NCBI RefSeq assembly: GCF_900090265.1 | Contig: NZ_LT607752.1 | Location: 3,100,001 to 3,164,000 of the forward strand | Length of the DNA: 64,000 nucleotides | Direction: 5' to 3' | Source of the DNA: Micromonospora rifamycinica | GTDB taxonomy: Bacteria > Actinomycetota > Actinomycetes > Mycobacteriales > Micromonosporaceae | Part shown: positions 41,852-51,100 of the stretch, in pieces | Numbering within the stretch: position 1 is the stretch's first letter | Layout of the letters: each line of letters opens with the position of its first letter | Program-made: the position numbers and the translations under genes | Notes under the pieces: model-generated | The model's input: the letters and a program-made list of their open reading frames with translations, nothing else | Told to the model about the DNA's origin: nothing | The model's database searches: none

Positions 41852-43348
41852 ATGGATACGCTCGACTTCGGGTTCAGCCGTCCGCGATTGGCGAGGTTGC
41901 CGGTGACATCTGCGAACTGCCCACGCTGTGGCGGACGGCTTGCCCGCGACAACGACAGCGGGCGGTGCGCGCCCTGCCAGGCCGCCGAGCGCGACCGACT
42001 CAGCGTGCCTCCCGAGGTGCCAGCTTCCTTCTGGGAACACGCGCCGGTACGGCAGGCGCTAGCTGAACGGCACCTCGGGCAGGTGATCAGGGCGTACCGG
42101 TGCCATCCGTACCACGGACGGAACCCGTTGCCGCAGACCGTGGTGGCGGGGTGGTTGGGGATCACCCAGGCCCAGTTGAGCCGAGTGGAGAACGGCCCGC
42201 CGCTCGTGCATCTGGACCGGCTGGCGCACTGGGCGGAGCTGTTCGGAATCCCCGGGACCTACCTGTGGTTCACCCCACCAGGCCGTAGCCACATGACGGG
42301 TGCTGTCGTGGCACGCGAGCCACAATCCCCGGGACCGGACGAGAGCCGGCGAGCGCTGTTGGCTGCCATCGCCGCCGTAGCTGCGGGAGCCGGTCTGATC
42401 GGCAGCACGGGCCTCGTCCAGCCCCGACGCATCGGCGCTGCGGATGTCGCACGCCTGAACGCTGTCCTGGCCCTCTACCGATCCGTGGACCGCGAGAGCG
42501 GAGGCGGCCTGCTGTACCGAGAGGTGGCCCGCTTCGCCGAGTCGGTGTACCGCATGCTCGACTGGACGCACCCAGCCGGGCTGGCCCCGCGCCTGGTGGC
42601 AGCGGTCGCGGCAGCGCGCCAGTTGGCCGGCTGGACGGCCCTCGATGCGGGCAGACACGACGACGCCCAACGACACTTCGTCGCCGGTGAACGGGCCGCG
42701 CTCGCCGCCGGTGACGCACCACTGGCGGCGATGATCCGCTATGCGCAGGCCAAGCAACTTCAACACCTGCGACACAATCAGGATGCCCTCGCGACGCTTC
42801 AGCTCGCACACGCCCAGCTCGGAGCGCAGGCCACCCCGGCGGTCAAGGCCCTCCTCTGGGGCGCGGAAGCCGCCTCGGCCGCCGCCCTCGGTGACTACCA
42901 GACCGCAGAAACGACCTTGGGTAAGGCGAGCGATCAGTTCGACCGCATCAGCCAGGAGCGCGAGCCGGACTGCATGGGGTTCTACGACCGGGGGGAACTG
43001 CTCGCCCAGTACGGCCGCGTGTACCGGGACAGGGCGCGGCAGGACAGCAGACATGCGCCCGAGGCGGTGCGCTGGGTCGAGGCCGCTATCGCCTCCTTCG
43101 GCACTGCTAACGTGCGGAGCACGGTGCTGAACGAGGTCGGCCTGTGCAGTGCGCTCTTCCTCGCCGACGAGCCGGAGCGAGCCGTTGCCGTGGGTGCCCG
43201 GGTGATGGAACAGGCGCGCGGGATCAGCTCTCGACGGGTGCTCGATCGGGTCGTCAACCTACGCCGCGATCTGGTACGTCACCGGGAACTCCCGGAGGTG
43301 GCCGCGTTCGAGCGCGCCCTCACCGCCCGTGCTTTGGCAGTTGTATGA
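41852..43348 (+). CDS. XRE-type regulator with zinc ribbon and TPR region
   Basis: A 498-residue protein. A zinc-ribbon-like CPRCGGRL...CAPC lies at about residues 23-42, a helix-turn-helix at about 92-130 (VVAGWLGITQAQLSRVENG), and the remaining 330 residues are helical TPR-like repeats. This architecture is frequent in Streptomyces and relatives, often next to small enzyme genes, and is poorly understood; the TPRs may bind a peptide or ligand. Its stop overlaps the next start as ATGA, so it forms an operon with the kinase. The GTG at 41903 is an alternative start with GAGG seven bases upstream. Confidence 0.8.
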   Translation: MDTLDFGFSRPRLARLPVTSANCPRCGGRLARDNDSGRCAPCQAAERDRLSVPPEVPASFWEHAPVRQALAERHLGQVIRAYRCHPYHGRNPLPQTVVAGWLGITQAQLSRVENGPPLVHLDRLAHWAELFGIPGTYLWFTPPGRSHMTGAVVAREPQSPGPDESRRALLAAIAAVAAGAGLIGSTGLVQPRRIGAADVARLNAVLALYRSVDRESGGGLLYREVARFAESVYRMLDWTHPAGLAPRLVAAVAAARQLAGWTALDAGRHDDAQRHFVAGERAALAAGDAPLAAMIRYAQAKQLQHLRHNQDALATLQLAHAQLGAQATPAVKALLWGAEAASAAALGDYQTAETTLGKASDQFDRISQEREPDCMGFYDRGELLAQYGRVYRDRARQDSRHAPEAVRWVEAAIASFGTANVRSTVLNEVGLCSALFLADEPERAVAVGARVMEQARGISSRRVLDRVVNLRRDLVRHRELPEVAAFERALTARALAVV

Positions 43349-44271
43349 GCGGGCGGTTCTCCGAGCAGGCAATGACGGAGGCGATGCGAGAAGTCGCGGC
43401 CAGCCTGGGCGTCTCCTCGGAGGACGCGCAGTTGCTGCGCCTGACCAACAACGCTGTCTTCGCCCTGCCGAGGTCCGGCATCGTCATTCGGATCGCACGT
43501 ACTCACGGACTGCGTGACCGGGTGGCCAAGGTCGTCCGCCTCGCGCACTGGTTCGCCGACATCGACGCCCCGACCATTCGCCTGGCGCCGGGCGTCGAGC
43601 AGCCGGTCGAGGTCGGCACCCTGGCCGCGTCCGTTTGGCAGTACATCCCGACCGGCTCACCCACCCCGACGGTGGAGGAACTCGGCCTTGCCCTGCGGAA
43701 GTTCCACTCTCTCGGCCTGCCACCGTCTCCGCTCCCCGCCTGGGATCCGGTAGCTGACGCGCGCAGACGACTAGCCGACGCCGACGGCCTTGGCGAGACT
43801 GACCGCAACTTCCTGATGCGGTGGTGCGACCGCTTGGAGCCGCAGCTCGTTGCCCTGAACCAGCACACGGAGCAGAGACTCATCCACGGGGACGCCCATG
43901 TCAGCAACCTACTCAAAGACCCATCGGGCCGGACGGTGATGTGCGACTTCGACGCCACTTGCGTTGGCCCTTGGCAGGTCGACCTGACGGCGGTCGCGGT
44001 GGGCGAGCGTCGGTTCGGGCGCACGGGGGCGCACGAGGGGTTGGCCTCTGCCTACGGCCACGACGTGACCTCTGATCCCGGGTGGCCGCTGCTGCGAGAG
44101 GCGCGCGAGTTGAAGATGATCGTCGCCGCCGTACCTCATCTTGCCGCATCCAAGCAGGTCACCACCGAGTTCGACCGACGTCTCCGGTCTGTCCGCGATG
44201 ATGACCACGGGACACGCTGGACACCGTTCGCTGACCTGACCACGCCGGCTAAGAAGGCGATGACGCCATGA
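43345..44271 (+). CDS. APH-family phosphotransferase
   Basis: A 308-residue kinase-fold protein. The catalytic loop LIHGDAHVSNLL and metal-binding VMCDFDATC are intact, and an ATP-site Ile/Lys region lies near VIRIARTHGLRDRVAK. The APH family includes aminoglycoside, choline and other small-molecule kinases; no drug specificity is suggested. It overlaps both neighbours by four bases, so regulator, kinase and acetyltransferase form one coupled operon. Confidence 0.85.
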   Translation: MSGRFSEQAMTEAMREVAASLGVSSEDAQLLRLTNNAVFALPRSGIVIRIARTHGLRDRVAKVVRLAHWFADIDAPTIRLAPGVEQPVEVGTLAASVWQYIPTGSPTPTVEELGLALRKFHSLGLPPSPLPAWDPVADARRRLADADGLGETDRNFLMRWCDRLEPQLVALNQHTEQRLIHGDAHVSNLLKDPSGRTVMCDFDATCVGPWQVDLTAVAVGERRFGRTGAHEGLASAYGHDVTSDPGWPLLREARELKMIVAAVPHLAASKQVTTEFDRRLRSVRDDDHGTRWTPFADLTTPAKKAMTP

Positions 44272-44723
44272 CGCCCGACATGTGGCTGGGCCACCACAAT
44301 GCCGATCAGGCAAACCGGATCGTCGATCAACTGGTGAACCTCTATCTGGATCGTCTTCTGGGTGGGAGATGGTCACGGCGACGGCCAACGGCGAGTTGGT
44401 GGGATACCTCTACGGCTTCCCGCTGTCTGCGCGGACACGATGGTGGGGCGGCATCCAGCATCCCGCCACGGCCAGCTTCACGGATGAGGACGGCAAGCAC
44501 ACCGTCGCGCTGAGCGAGCTTCTTGTCCACCCTGCCTGGCAACGACGAGGCATCGACAGGGTGTTGCACCACGAATCTCCTGAACAACCGACCCGAAAGG
44601 CGTTCGACTTTGCCCGCCCGCCCGGACAACGTCGTTGCCCAGGCGGCCTACTATCTGGTGGTGTCACCGCCCGCCGCCCACGCCCAACCAGCTGACCTGC
44701 AGCAATGGGCCCGCCTGGAATGA
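44268..44723 (+). pseudogene. Broken GNAT-family acetyltransferase
   Basis: The start (MTPDMWLGHHNADQANRIVDQLVNLYLD, given in parts: 44268 onward) is intact and coupled to the kinase gene. After about 28 codons the similarity continues in another frame with GWEMVTATANGELVGYLYGF and SELLVHPAWQRRGI, which is the acetyl-CoA-binding core, and then shifts again to TNLLNNRPER and ARPDNVVAQAAYY. At least two frameshifts and a deletion of perhaps 20-30 codons make it non-functional. Confidence 0.8.
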
Positions 44724-44816
44724 CACATCGAGAACCGGCTGCACTGGAGCCGCGACGTCACCTTCAACGAGGACGCCCACCGCGTCAGGTACCGGTGCTG
44801 CCGTCGTTACAGGTAG
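44724..44816 (+). pseudogene. ISAs1-type transposase remnant
   Basis: A 30-codon open stretch reads HIENRLHWSRDVTFNEDAHRV, matching the conserved C-terminal HIENKLHWVRDVTFDED block of ISAs1-family transposases. The rest of the element is absent. It abuts the broken acetyltransferase and may have caused its decay. Confidence 0.65.
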
Positions 44817-45047
44817 CCAGCGCACCGAGTGAGGTCGTCCACGGCCAGGGCGTCTGCTCGGCGGAAAGATCCGGTTGGGGTCCCGACTACGCCGCATAAT
44901 CCAGGTCTACGGAAGCTACGACCCGCCGTGGCAGTAAGAGACCGAAAGGCCGGAAACATCGATCTTTACATGGACCGATCACGGTGAGCGCCGACACGCC
45001 AATGGTCCACGGACAAGAAGAAGTACCCGATACCGGCGGAGGTTTGC

Positions 45048-46778
45048 ATGTCCAGCAAGAGCTCTGATGATCTCGTTCACGCCCGGTCGTTGCTGGAAAC
45101 CATCGCAAGGTCCTTCCTGCGCGGCTCGGCCCACGGCAGCCGGGAGGCGCGCAACCGCCTCGGCGATGAACTAGTCGAAGTCACGAAACGACTGTCAAAT
45201 CAGGAGCGCACCAGGCTGGCGCGAAGCATCCCATCGGTCGTTGCCGCATTCCCTCCGGAGGGTCGTCGCGACTTCCACAGCTTCCTCGACGCAGCCCTCG
45301 CGGCCGCTGAGGAGATGCAGTCGCGGAAGGGGGACTCGGCGGTCTCCTCGCCGTGGGACCCGGCGTCACCAGGATCCACGGCTCAGCCTCAGGGGCGGCA
45401 ACGCACGGCTGCACCTGCCACTATCGGGAAGCATCCACGCGCTTGGATTACCGCCGCTGTCGCGGCGTTTGTCGGGCTCTCAGTCGTAGTTGTGCAGCTT
45501 GTGCACGACGACCGAGGCGTGACGACTCAGGGAAGGCCCGCCGAGAGCCCGGCAACAGGTCAGCTACCTGCTCTCCTCGCCGGCGAACAGACCATCGCGA
45601 TCTCCGTGGAGGACGGCCGAGGTGGCTATCGCCGCCAGTACCCGCAAGGCCGGACCTACGCGACCGTGACCGGATTCACCTCGTTGAACGAAGTGGCGAG
45701 TCTCGATGCCTGGCTCCGTGACCGCGCCGCCACCCCCGGCGCATCCGACGGCGACCACGCTATTCACACCACGATCGTGCCAGCTGTGCAGGAAGTGGCT
45801 GTTCGGGAGCTTGGCACGGCCCGAGGCGCTGCTGTGGCAGTCGATCCAGCCACCGGCCATATTCTGGCCATGGCCAGCACCCCGGGCTACGACCCCAACC
45901 TCCTCGCGGATCCGGACACCGCGTCAGCGGCGTTGCGGTCCCTGCACGCGGACGCCACCGAGCCGCTAAGCAACCGAGCCACTACGGGCATTGTCGCCGC
46001 CCCTGGCGAGGTGTTCGAGGTGGTCACAGCCGCCGCTGCCCTCTCCAACGGGTACACCGCCGACACGCAACTACCCGGACCCGCCGTCCTCACCCTGCCG
46101 GGGATGACGACGCAACTGGCCAACCGCGACAACCAGGCGTGCTCCAGCACCGGCACGACAACCTTGGCCGACGCCCTGCGGACCTCCTGCACGACAGCGT
46201 TCGCCGACCTCGGTATAAGACTGGGCGGACGGACGCTGCAGGAGCAGGCCCAGGCATTCGGGATCGGCCGAGCAGGGCACATCCCCGTCCCGGTCCAGCC
46301 CAGCGTCTTTCCTGACGTGCGATCTCCACACGAGGCCGCCTGGGCCGCCGTGGGCGCCTTCGACGTCCGGATCACACCACTGCAGCTGGCGATGATCAGC
46401 TCTGGAATCGCCAACCAGGGCAAGGTCGCCACACCGACACTGCTCGCCGACCACGTCGGCGAACCTCCCATGTCACCGGCAACGCTGACCGCGACCACAC
46501 CTGAAGTCGCCGGAGCGCTGGCCGCGATGATGCGCGGTGCCGTGGTATCTGGACCCGCGCGCGGTCTGACCATCCCCGGCCTTCCGGTCGCGGGCCTGAT
46601 CTGCGATTCCCCCAACGGGTCGGCAGGCATCACGTGGGCCACGGCGTTCGCGTCGACCGGCGGTAGATCGATCGCCGTCGCCGTAGCCCTGGAAAACCAC
46701 GACAAGCGGACACTCTCCGCGCAGACCGCCGCCGTCACGCGCGGCCTCATCAGGGCGGGACTGGACGTTAACGAATGA
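45048..46778 (+). CDS. Catalytically dead class B PBP homologue, membrane-anchored
   Basis: A 576-residue protein. Residues 1-130 are a cytoplasmic region of unknown fold, 133-152 a single transmembrane helix, and 250-576 a transpeptidase domain of the PbpA/FtsI class, clear from AVAVDPATGHILAMASTPGY, LSNRATTGIVAAPG and ITPLQLAMISSGIANQGKV. Yet all three catalytic motifs are lost: SxxK is EVFE (321-324), SxN is SCT (380-382), and KTG is LIC (517-519). The frame is intact and the fold looks preserved, so it is more likely a pseudoenzyme, such as a sensor or scaffold, than a decaying gene. GGAGG lies six bases before the ATG. Confidence 0.85.
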   Translation: MSSKSSDDLVHARSLLETIARSFLRGSAHGSREARNRLGDELVEVTKRLSNQERTRLARSIPSVVAAFPPEGRRDFHSFLDAALAAAEEMQSRKGDSAVSSPWDPASPGSTAQPQGRQRTAAPATIGKHPRAWITAAVAAFVGLSVVVVQLVHDDRGVTTQGRPAESPATGQLPALLAGEQTIAISVEDGRGGYRRQYPQGRTYATVTGFTSLNEVASLDAWLRDRAATPGASDGDHAIHTTIVPAVQEVAVRELGTARGAAVAVDPATGHILAMASTPGYDPNLLADPDTASAALRSLHADATEPLSNRATTGIVAAPGEVFEVVTAAAALSNGYTADTQLPGPAVLTLPGMTTQLANRDNQACSSTGTTTLADALRTSCTTAFADLGIRLGGRTLQEQAQAFGIGRAGHIPVPVQPSVFPDVRSPHEAAWAAVGAFDVRITPLQLAMISSGIANQGKVATPTLLADHVGEPPMSPATLTATTPEVAGALAAMMRGAVVSGPARGLTIPGLPVAGLICDSPNGSAGITWATAFASTGGRSIAVAVALENHDKRTLSAQTAAVTRGLIRAGLDVNE

Positions 46779-47137
46779 TTGTGAGCGCGCTGTCGGCCAC
46801 AGGGCTGCTCGCGGGTCTGCCGAGCCCTCTGGAGCCGCCGGTTCCCGAATTCGGGGAGGTTGTGTAGGGCCTGATCCTGCTGGTCCTTCCCACTGCTGGC
46901 GGCCCGCTCGTAGCGGTGAACCTGGTCATGGCGCTTCAGTCCCGGGTAAATGGAGGTCGCCAGGTGGTGCGGGGGCACACCTGGTCCACCGCGCATACCT
47001 TGCTGTGCTGCGGACTGCTCCACCTCGGCGAGTCAACGCTGCTGCGGTGACTGCGATGGTCCTCATCGTACAGGCCGGTGTCCTGTTCCTGACCTACCTC
47101 GGCGGTTGCATATTCACCGCGACGGGCGACCCCGCCC
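46775..47137 (+). pseudogene. Probable broken two-helix membrane protein
   Basis: An ATG overlaps the stop of the PBP-like gene and opens MIVSALSATGLLAGLPSPLE for 30 codons to a TAG. In the same frame the next codons encode a hydrophobic helix (GLILLVLPTAGGPLVAV), and in a shifted frame another follows (AVTAMVLIVQAGVLFLTY). A small membrane protein coupled to the PBP homologue, inactivated by a nonsense mutation and a frameshift, would explain this. Confidence 0.4.
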
Positions 47138-47389
47138 GTGCGGCCGACCTCGGAGGCCTCGGCGACCGGGCAGCGGTACGTCCACCACGCGGAACGGGGT
47201 TCGACGGTGCACCTGTTCGTCCGGGAGACCCGGGTGCCGGACCGGAACCTGGGCGCCCCGGCCTACCTGTACGCCGGGCCGATGACCTACCGGCGGCACA
47301 GCGGGGAACGGCCGATGCGGATCGTGTGGGAGCTGGCGACCCCGCTACCCGCCGACCTGTACGCGGCGGCCCGCAACATCGCCGCCTGA
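47138..47389 (+). pseudogene. C-terminal fragment of a DUF3427 helicase
   Basis: The last 70 codons (QRYVHHAERGSTVHLFVRE, LYAGPMTYRRHSGERPMRI, then LPADLYAAARNIAA) match the end of DUF3427, which is the C-terminal domain of DEAD/DEAH helicase-nuclease proteins linked to restriction and phage defence. The roughly 900 preceding residues are gone. Confidence 0.7.
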
Positions 47390-47411
47390 GCGGGGTGCTG
47401 CGTCGAGCTGT

Positions 47412-47711
47412 TCAGGCAGCGTCGGCGTTCGGGGTGAACCTGACGTCCAGCCGCATGTCGAGGGCACGGGCCAGCCGTTCCAGGACAGGCAGCGTGGGGA
47501 CCGTCCCACCAGCCTCGAATCGCGCTACAGCCGACTGCGTCATCCCGGCGGCTCGGGCCAACTGGCTCTGAGTCCAACCACCAGCCTCCCGCAGATGCCG
47601 CACCTCCTGACCCAACTCGAACGCGATCCGGGTCGCCTCGTACGCCTCGGCGACGCCAGGCTCGGCCATCCGGCGGTCACGCAGATCGTTCCAGTCAATC
47701 CGGTCACTCAC
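47412..47711 (-). CDS. higA: HigA-like antitoxin, XRE family
   Basis: A 99-residue DNA-binding antitoxin. The helix-turn-helix spans about 40-95 (LREAGGWTQSQLARAAGMTQSAVARFEAGG). It overlaps the upstream toxin gene by four bases, with the toxin first, which is the HigBA order. The antitoxin would bind the toxin and repress the operon by binding the palindrome at 48061-48074. Confidence 0.88.
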   Translation of the reverse strand: MSDRIDWNDLRDRRMAEPGVAEAYEATRIAFELGQEVRHLREAGGWTQSQLARAAGMTQSAVARFEAGGTVPTLPVLERLARALDMRLDVRFTPNADAA

Positions 47712-48061
47712 CGCTCTGTCCCCTCATTCACGATGTGTCGCTCGGCCATGCACCGCTCAAGCGCCCGTCGAGCCCGCTGGATCTCCCGGTCCTCCCGCAT
47801 CCGCGTCTTCCGGAACACCGTGAGCAGGATGATCCTGCGTCCGGAGGTGATCCAGTAGGTCACCCGCACCGTGCCGTGCTCCAGGTAGAAGCGCAACTCC
47901 CTGAGTTTGCCGTCGAGCTGCCTGGTGTGGGGTTCGCTGAGAAGGACACCTCGACCGGCGAGGAGGTCGATATAGAACGCCGCCCGGGCAAAGTCTGCGC
48001 TCGGCAGTTCCTCCAACCATTCTCGAACTTCTGGTTCCAGCTCTACGCTACCCCAGGCCAT
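47708..48061 (-). CDS. higB: HigB-like toxin (RelE/Gp49 superfamily)
   Basis: A 117-residue RelE-type mRNA interferase. Typical parts are VREWLEELPSADFARAAFYIDLLAG, HTRQLDGKLRELRFYLEHGTVRVTYW and the C-terminal IILLTVFRKTRMR with basic catalytic-type residues. Translation begins at an ATG seven bases after TAGCAT, without a ribosome-binding site. Confidence 0.88.
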   Translation of the reverse strand: MAWGSVELEPEVREWLEELPSADFARAAFYIDLLAGRGVLLSEPHTRQLDGKLRELRFYLEHGTVRVTYWITSGRRIILLTVFRKTRMREDREIQRARRALERCMAERHIVNEGTER

Positions 48062-48074
48062 AGCATTGATGCTA
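48061..48074. promoter_or_regulatory. HigBA operator covering the -10 box
   Basis: TAGCATTGATGCTA is a perfect 6-bp inverted repeat with a two-base centre. One arm (TAGCAT on the minus strand) is also the -10 box seven bases before the higB start, so a bound repressor would block RNA polymerase and the leaderless start together. Confidence 0.7.
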
Positions 48075-48191
48075 TATATCGAGGCGGTGGTCCTCCGTCA
48101 GCGACACCCGAATCCTGCCTCTGTGTGCTGCGGCAGGGTCGCCATCGCGTCTCCAGGAATCTCATTCGTCAGGTGCCGGATCATTCGGAAG

Positions 48192-51100
48192 TCATGCGCG
48201 CGGGGAAGTCTCGGCCGCCCTGCTCCCCTCGATGCCCAACTCCTCGATCCGCTGCCACAGCGGGGCCAGCGCCGCCTCCGGATCCCGACTGAACACGCTC
48301 CCCCGGATCCGGACGAAAACGCAGTTGCCGACCCGTTCCAGCACCGCCTGCCGGCGCATGTCGCTCTCCCACTGCTCCGGCCCGTGGTAGGCGTCCCCGT
48401 CGCACTCGATCGCCAGTCGCCGCCCGTCCGGCGCGGGCAGCACGAAGTCGATCCGGTACGAGCCGATCCGGAACTGCGGCAGCGGTCGCAGCCCCCGGCG
48501 CAGCATCCGCCGCAGCACCTCGCGTTCGAAGTCGCTGTCGCAGCGCCGTTCCAGGTCGTCGTACGCCTCCTCGGCGGTGGTGACGTTCTGGCAGTAGCGC
48601 AGCAGCAGGCCCCGGGCGTCGTCGGGGCGCAGGTCGTCGGGTTGCACCGAATGGAACACCCAGAGCTGGTCGCGGGCCCGGGAGGCGGCGACGTTGACCC
48701 GGCGGTGGTGGTCGCGCTTGGTGAAGGCGGCGACCGGGCCGTTGAGCGGGGAGACGACCGTGGACACCAGCACCACGTCGCGTTCGTCGCCCTGGAAGGT
48801 GTAGGAGTCGCCGACGCGCAGCCGGCGGCGTTCCATCTCCTCCTCGCCGATCTCCTCGCGCAGTCGGGACAGCAGATAGATTGCCTGCCCGCTGGTGCTG
48901 AGCAGGCTGACCACGCCGACGCTGCGGCCCGCGTACGCCGGATCGGCGACGATCGCGGCGACCCGGGCGACCAGCGCCTCGGCCTCGGCGACGTTGACGT
49001 TGCCGTACGTGGGCAGGTCCTGACGGACGCCCTCGGGCACGTGCACGGCGACCACCGGGTCGCCGATGCCGGCGGGCCGGTCGGTGCGCAGCGGTTCGAT
49101 CTCGCCGCCGTAGTAGGTGTCGCTGGAGAACCCGATGATCGCCGGTACGGACCGGAAGTGCTCGGTCAGCAGGATCCGCTCGGGTGAGCGGCGGACCGCG
49201 TGGTCGTAGAGGCTGCTCTCCGGGTCGAAGTGCTCGGCCGACGGCACGTCGACCAGGTGTGCGTTGATCAGGCCGGTGACGCTGCCGACGAAGGAGAGCT
49301 GCGGCCCGATCTGCTGGTCGTCGCCGACCACGACGGCCCGTTCGGCGAGGCTGAGCACGGGCAGCGCGAACAGGTCGGCCTGGGACGCCTCGTCCACGAT
49401 GACCACGTCGAACCGTGCCCCGCCGGCGAACTGCTCGATGGCCCGGTCGACGGACATCACCCACACCGGCACGGCGTCCACGGCGGCGGTCATCGCCTTC
49501 TGGGCGTGGGCCTGCCACTGGGCGGCGTTCCGCCCGGTCCCCTTGCCGATCTTGCGGAGCGCGGTGGTCCAGTCGGCGAGGGCGGCCCGCCGTCGGTCGT
49601 CCAGCGCCAGCGACACCTCCAACCAGGCCGACGCGACCACCAGTTCCCGGGTGAGCTGCCGGATCCGTTCCCGGGTGCGGTCGACGCGCCGGCCCAGGGC
49701 GACCGGGTCGACACTGCCGACCACCTGGTCGAACCAGGTCTGCGCACGTCGCCACCGCCACCGGTCGAGGCAGTCCGCGCCGGTGCCGTGCAGGGCCGCG
49801 GCGGTGCCGGCTTCGAGCTGGGCGGTCCAGTCCGGGGCGACGGGTCGCAGCCGGTCGGTGAGCTGGCCGAAGCGTTGCGCCTCGGGGCGCAGCGCGGCGA
49901 GCCGGCGCACCTCGTCGAGGAGGGCGTCCCAGCCGTCGAGGTCACCCTGGAACGCCTGGTCGAGCAGCCGCCACAGGTCGCTGGCGGCCGGGCCGGACAT
50001 GCCGCGCTGGAGCAGCGCGTCGAGCCGGTGCTCCTCGGCGACCAGCTCGTCGTGGGCGAACACCGCCGTGCCCCGCCCGAGCAGGGCGATCAGCGCGGTC
50101 AGCCGGCGTACGTCGGTGGTGTGCTCGGCGCGCGGCAGTAACCGGCGGACGGTGTGCAGCAGCGCCGGCCAGCGCCGCCGGTCCCAGTCCAGCGCGGTGG
50201 CGGCGGCGGTGAGCAGCTGGCCGGTCCAGTACTCCGGCTCGTCGCCGACCTCGGCGGGCAGGCCGAGCGGCACCCGCCACTCCGCCCACCGGGTGGCCAG
50301 CGCCTGGCGCAGCCGACGCCGGGTGACGTACGCGACGACGATGTCGACGTCGGCGGCGCTGCGCAGCATCTCGCCGTCGATCCGGCAGTCGGTGGCGATC
50401 CGGGCCAGGGTGCCCTGGAAGAGCTTGCTGACGCCCTTACCGGCGGCGAAGCGTTGCCGCAGCTCGTCGAGGAGCGCCAGCAGCCGGCGCGGCTCGGTCA
50501 GGTGGGCCTCGACGACGGCGACCTCGTGCCCGGCGATGACCCGGGCGGCGGCGGCCAGGTCGGCGAGCGCCTGCTCGCTGGCGGCGACGTGGTCCTCCCA
50601 CCGGATCCGCCAGTTCGCGTCGGCCTGCACCAGGGTGCCGAGCCGGTCGGTCCACGCCCCCTCCCGCCCGGTGAGCTGGGTGAGCGCCTCCCGCAGCTGC
50701 CCGCCGAGCTCCTCCAGGGCGGGCCGCCCGACGGCGCGGACCTCGGCGACCAGCATCCCGGCGTCGGCCAGCCGGTCCAGCTCACGCCGGGTGTCGGCCA
50801 GCTCATGCCGGTCGGCCCGGACCGCCTCGGCGGTGGGCAGCTCGGCCACCGTCGGCAGGTGCCGCAACGCCTGGGCACGGTCCTGTCGCCGGGTACGCCG
50901 GGCGATGTCGAGCAGTTCGCTGAACTCCTCGCCGGTCAGCGGGGCGTCGAGGTCGGGGGCGAGCGGGTCGGGGATGTCGCCGTACCGGTCGGCCCGTTCG
51001 CGCAGCCAGGCCCCGACGTCGCCGGGGGACAGCCGGATGCCGTCGATCTCGTACCGGGCGGACTCGTGTTCGGCCAACGCCCGCAGCCCGGCCAGGGCGA

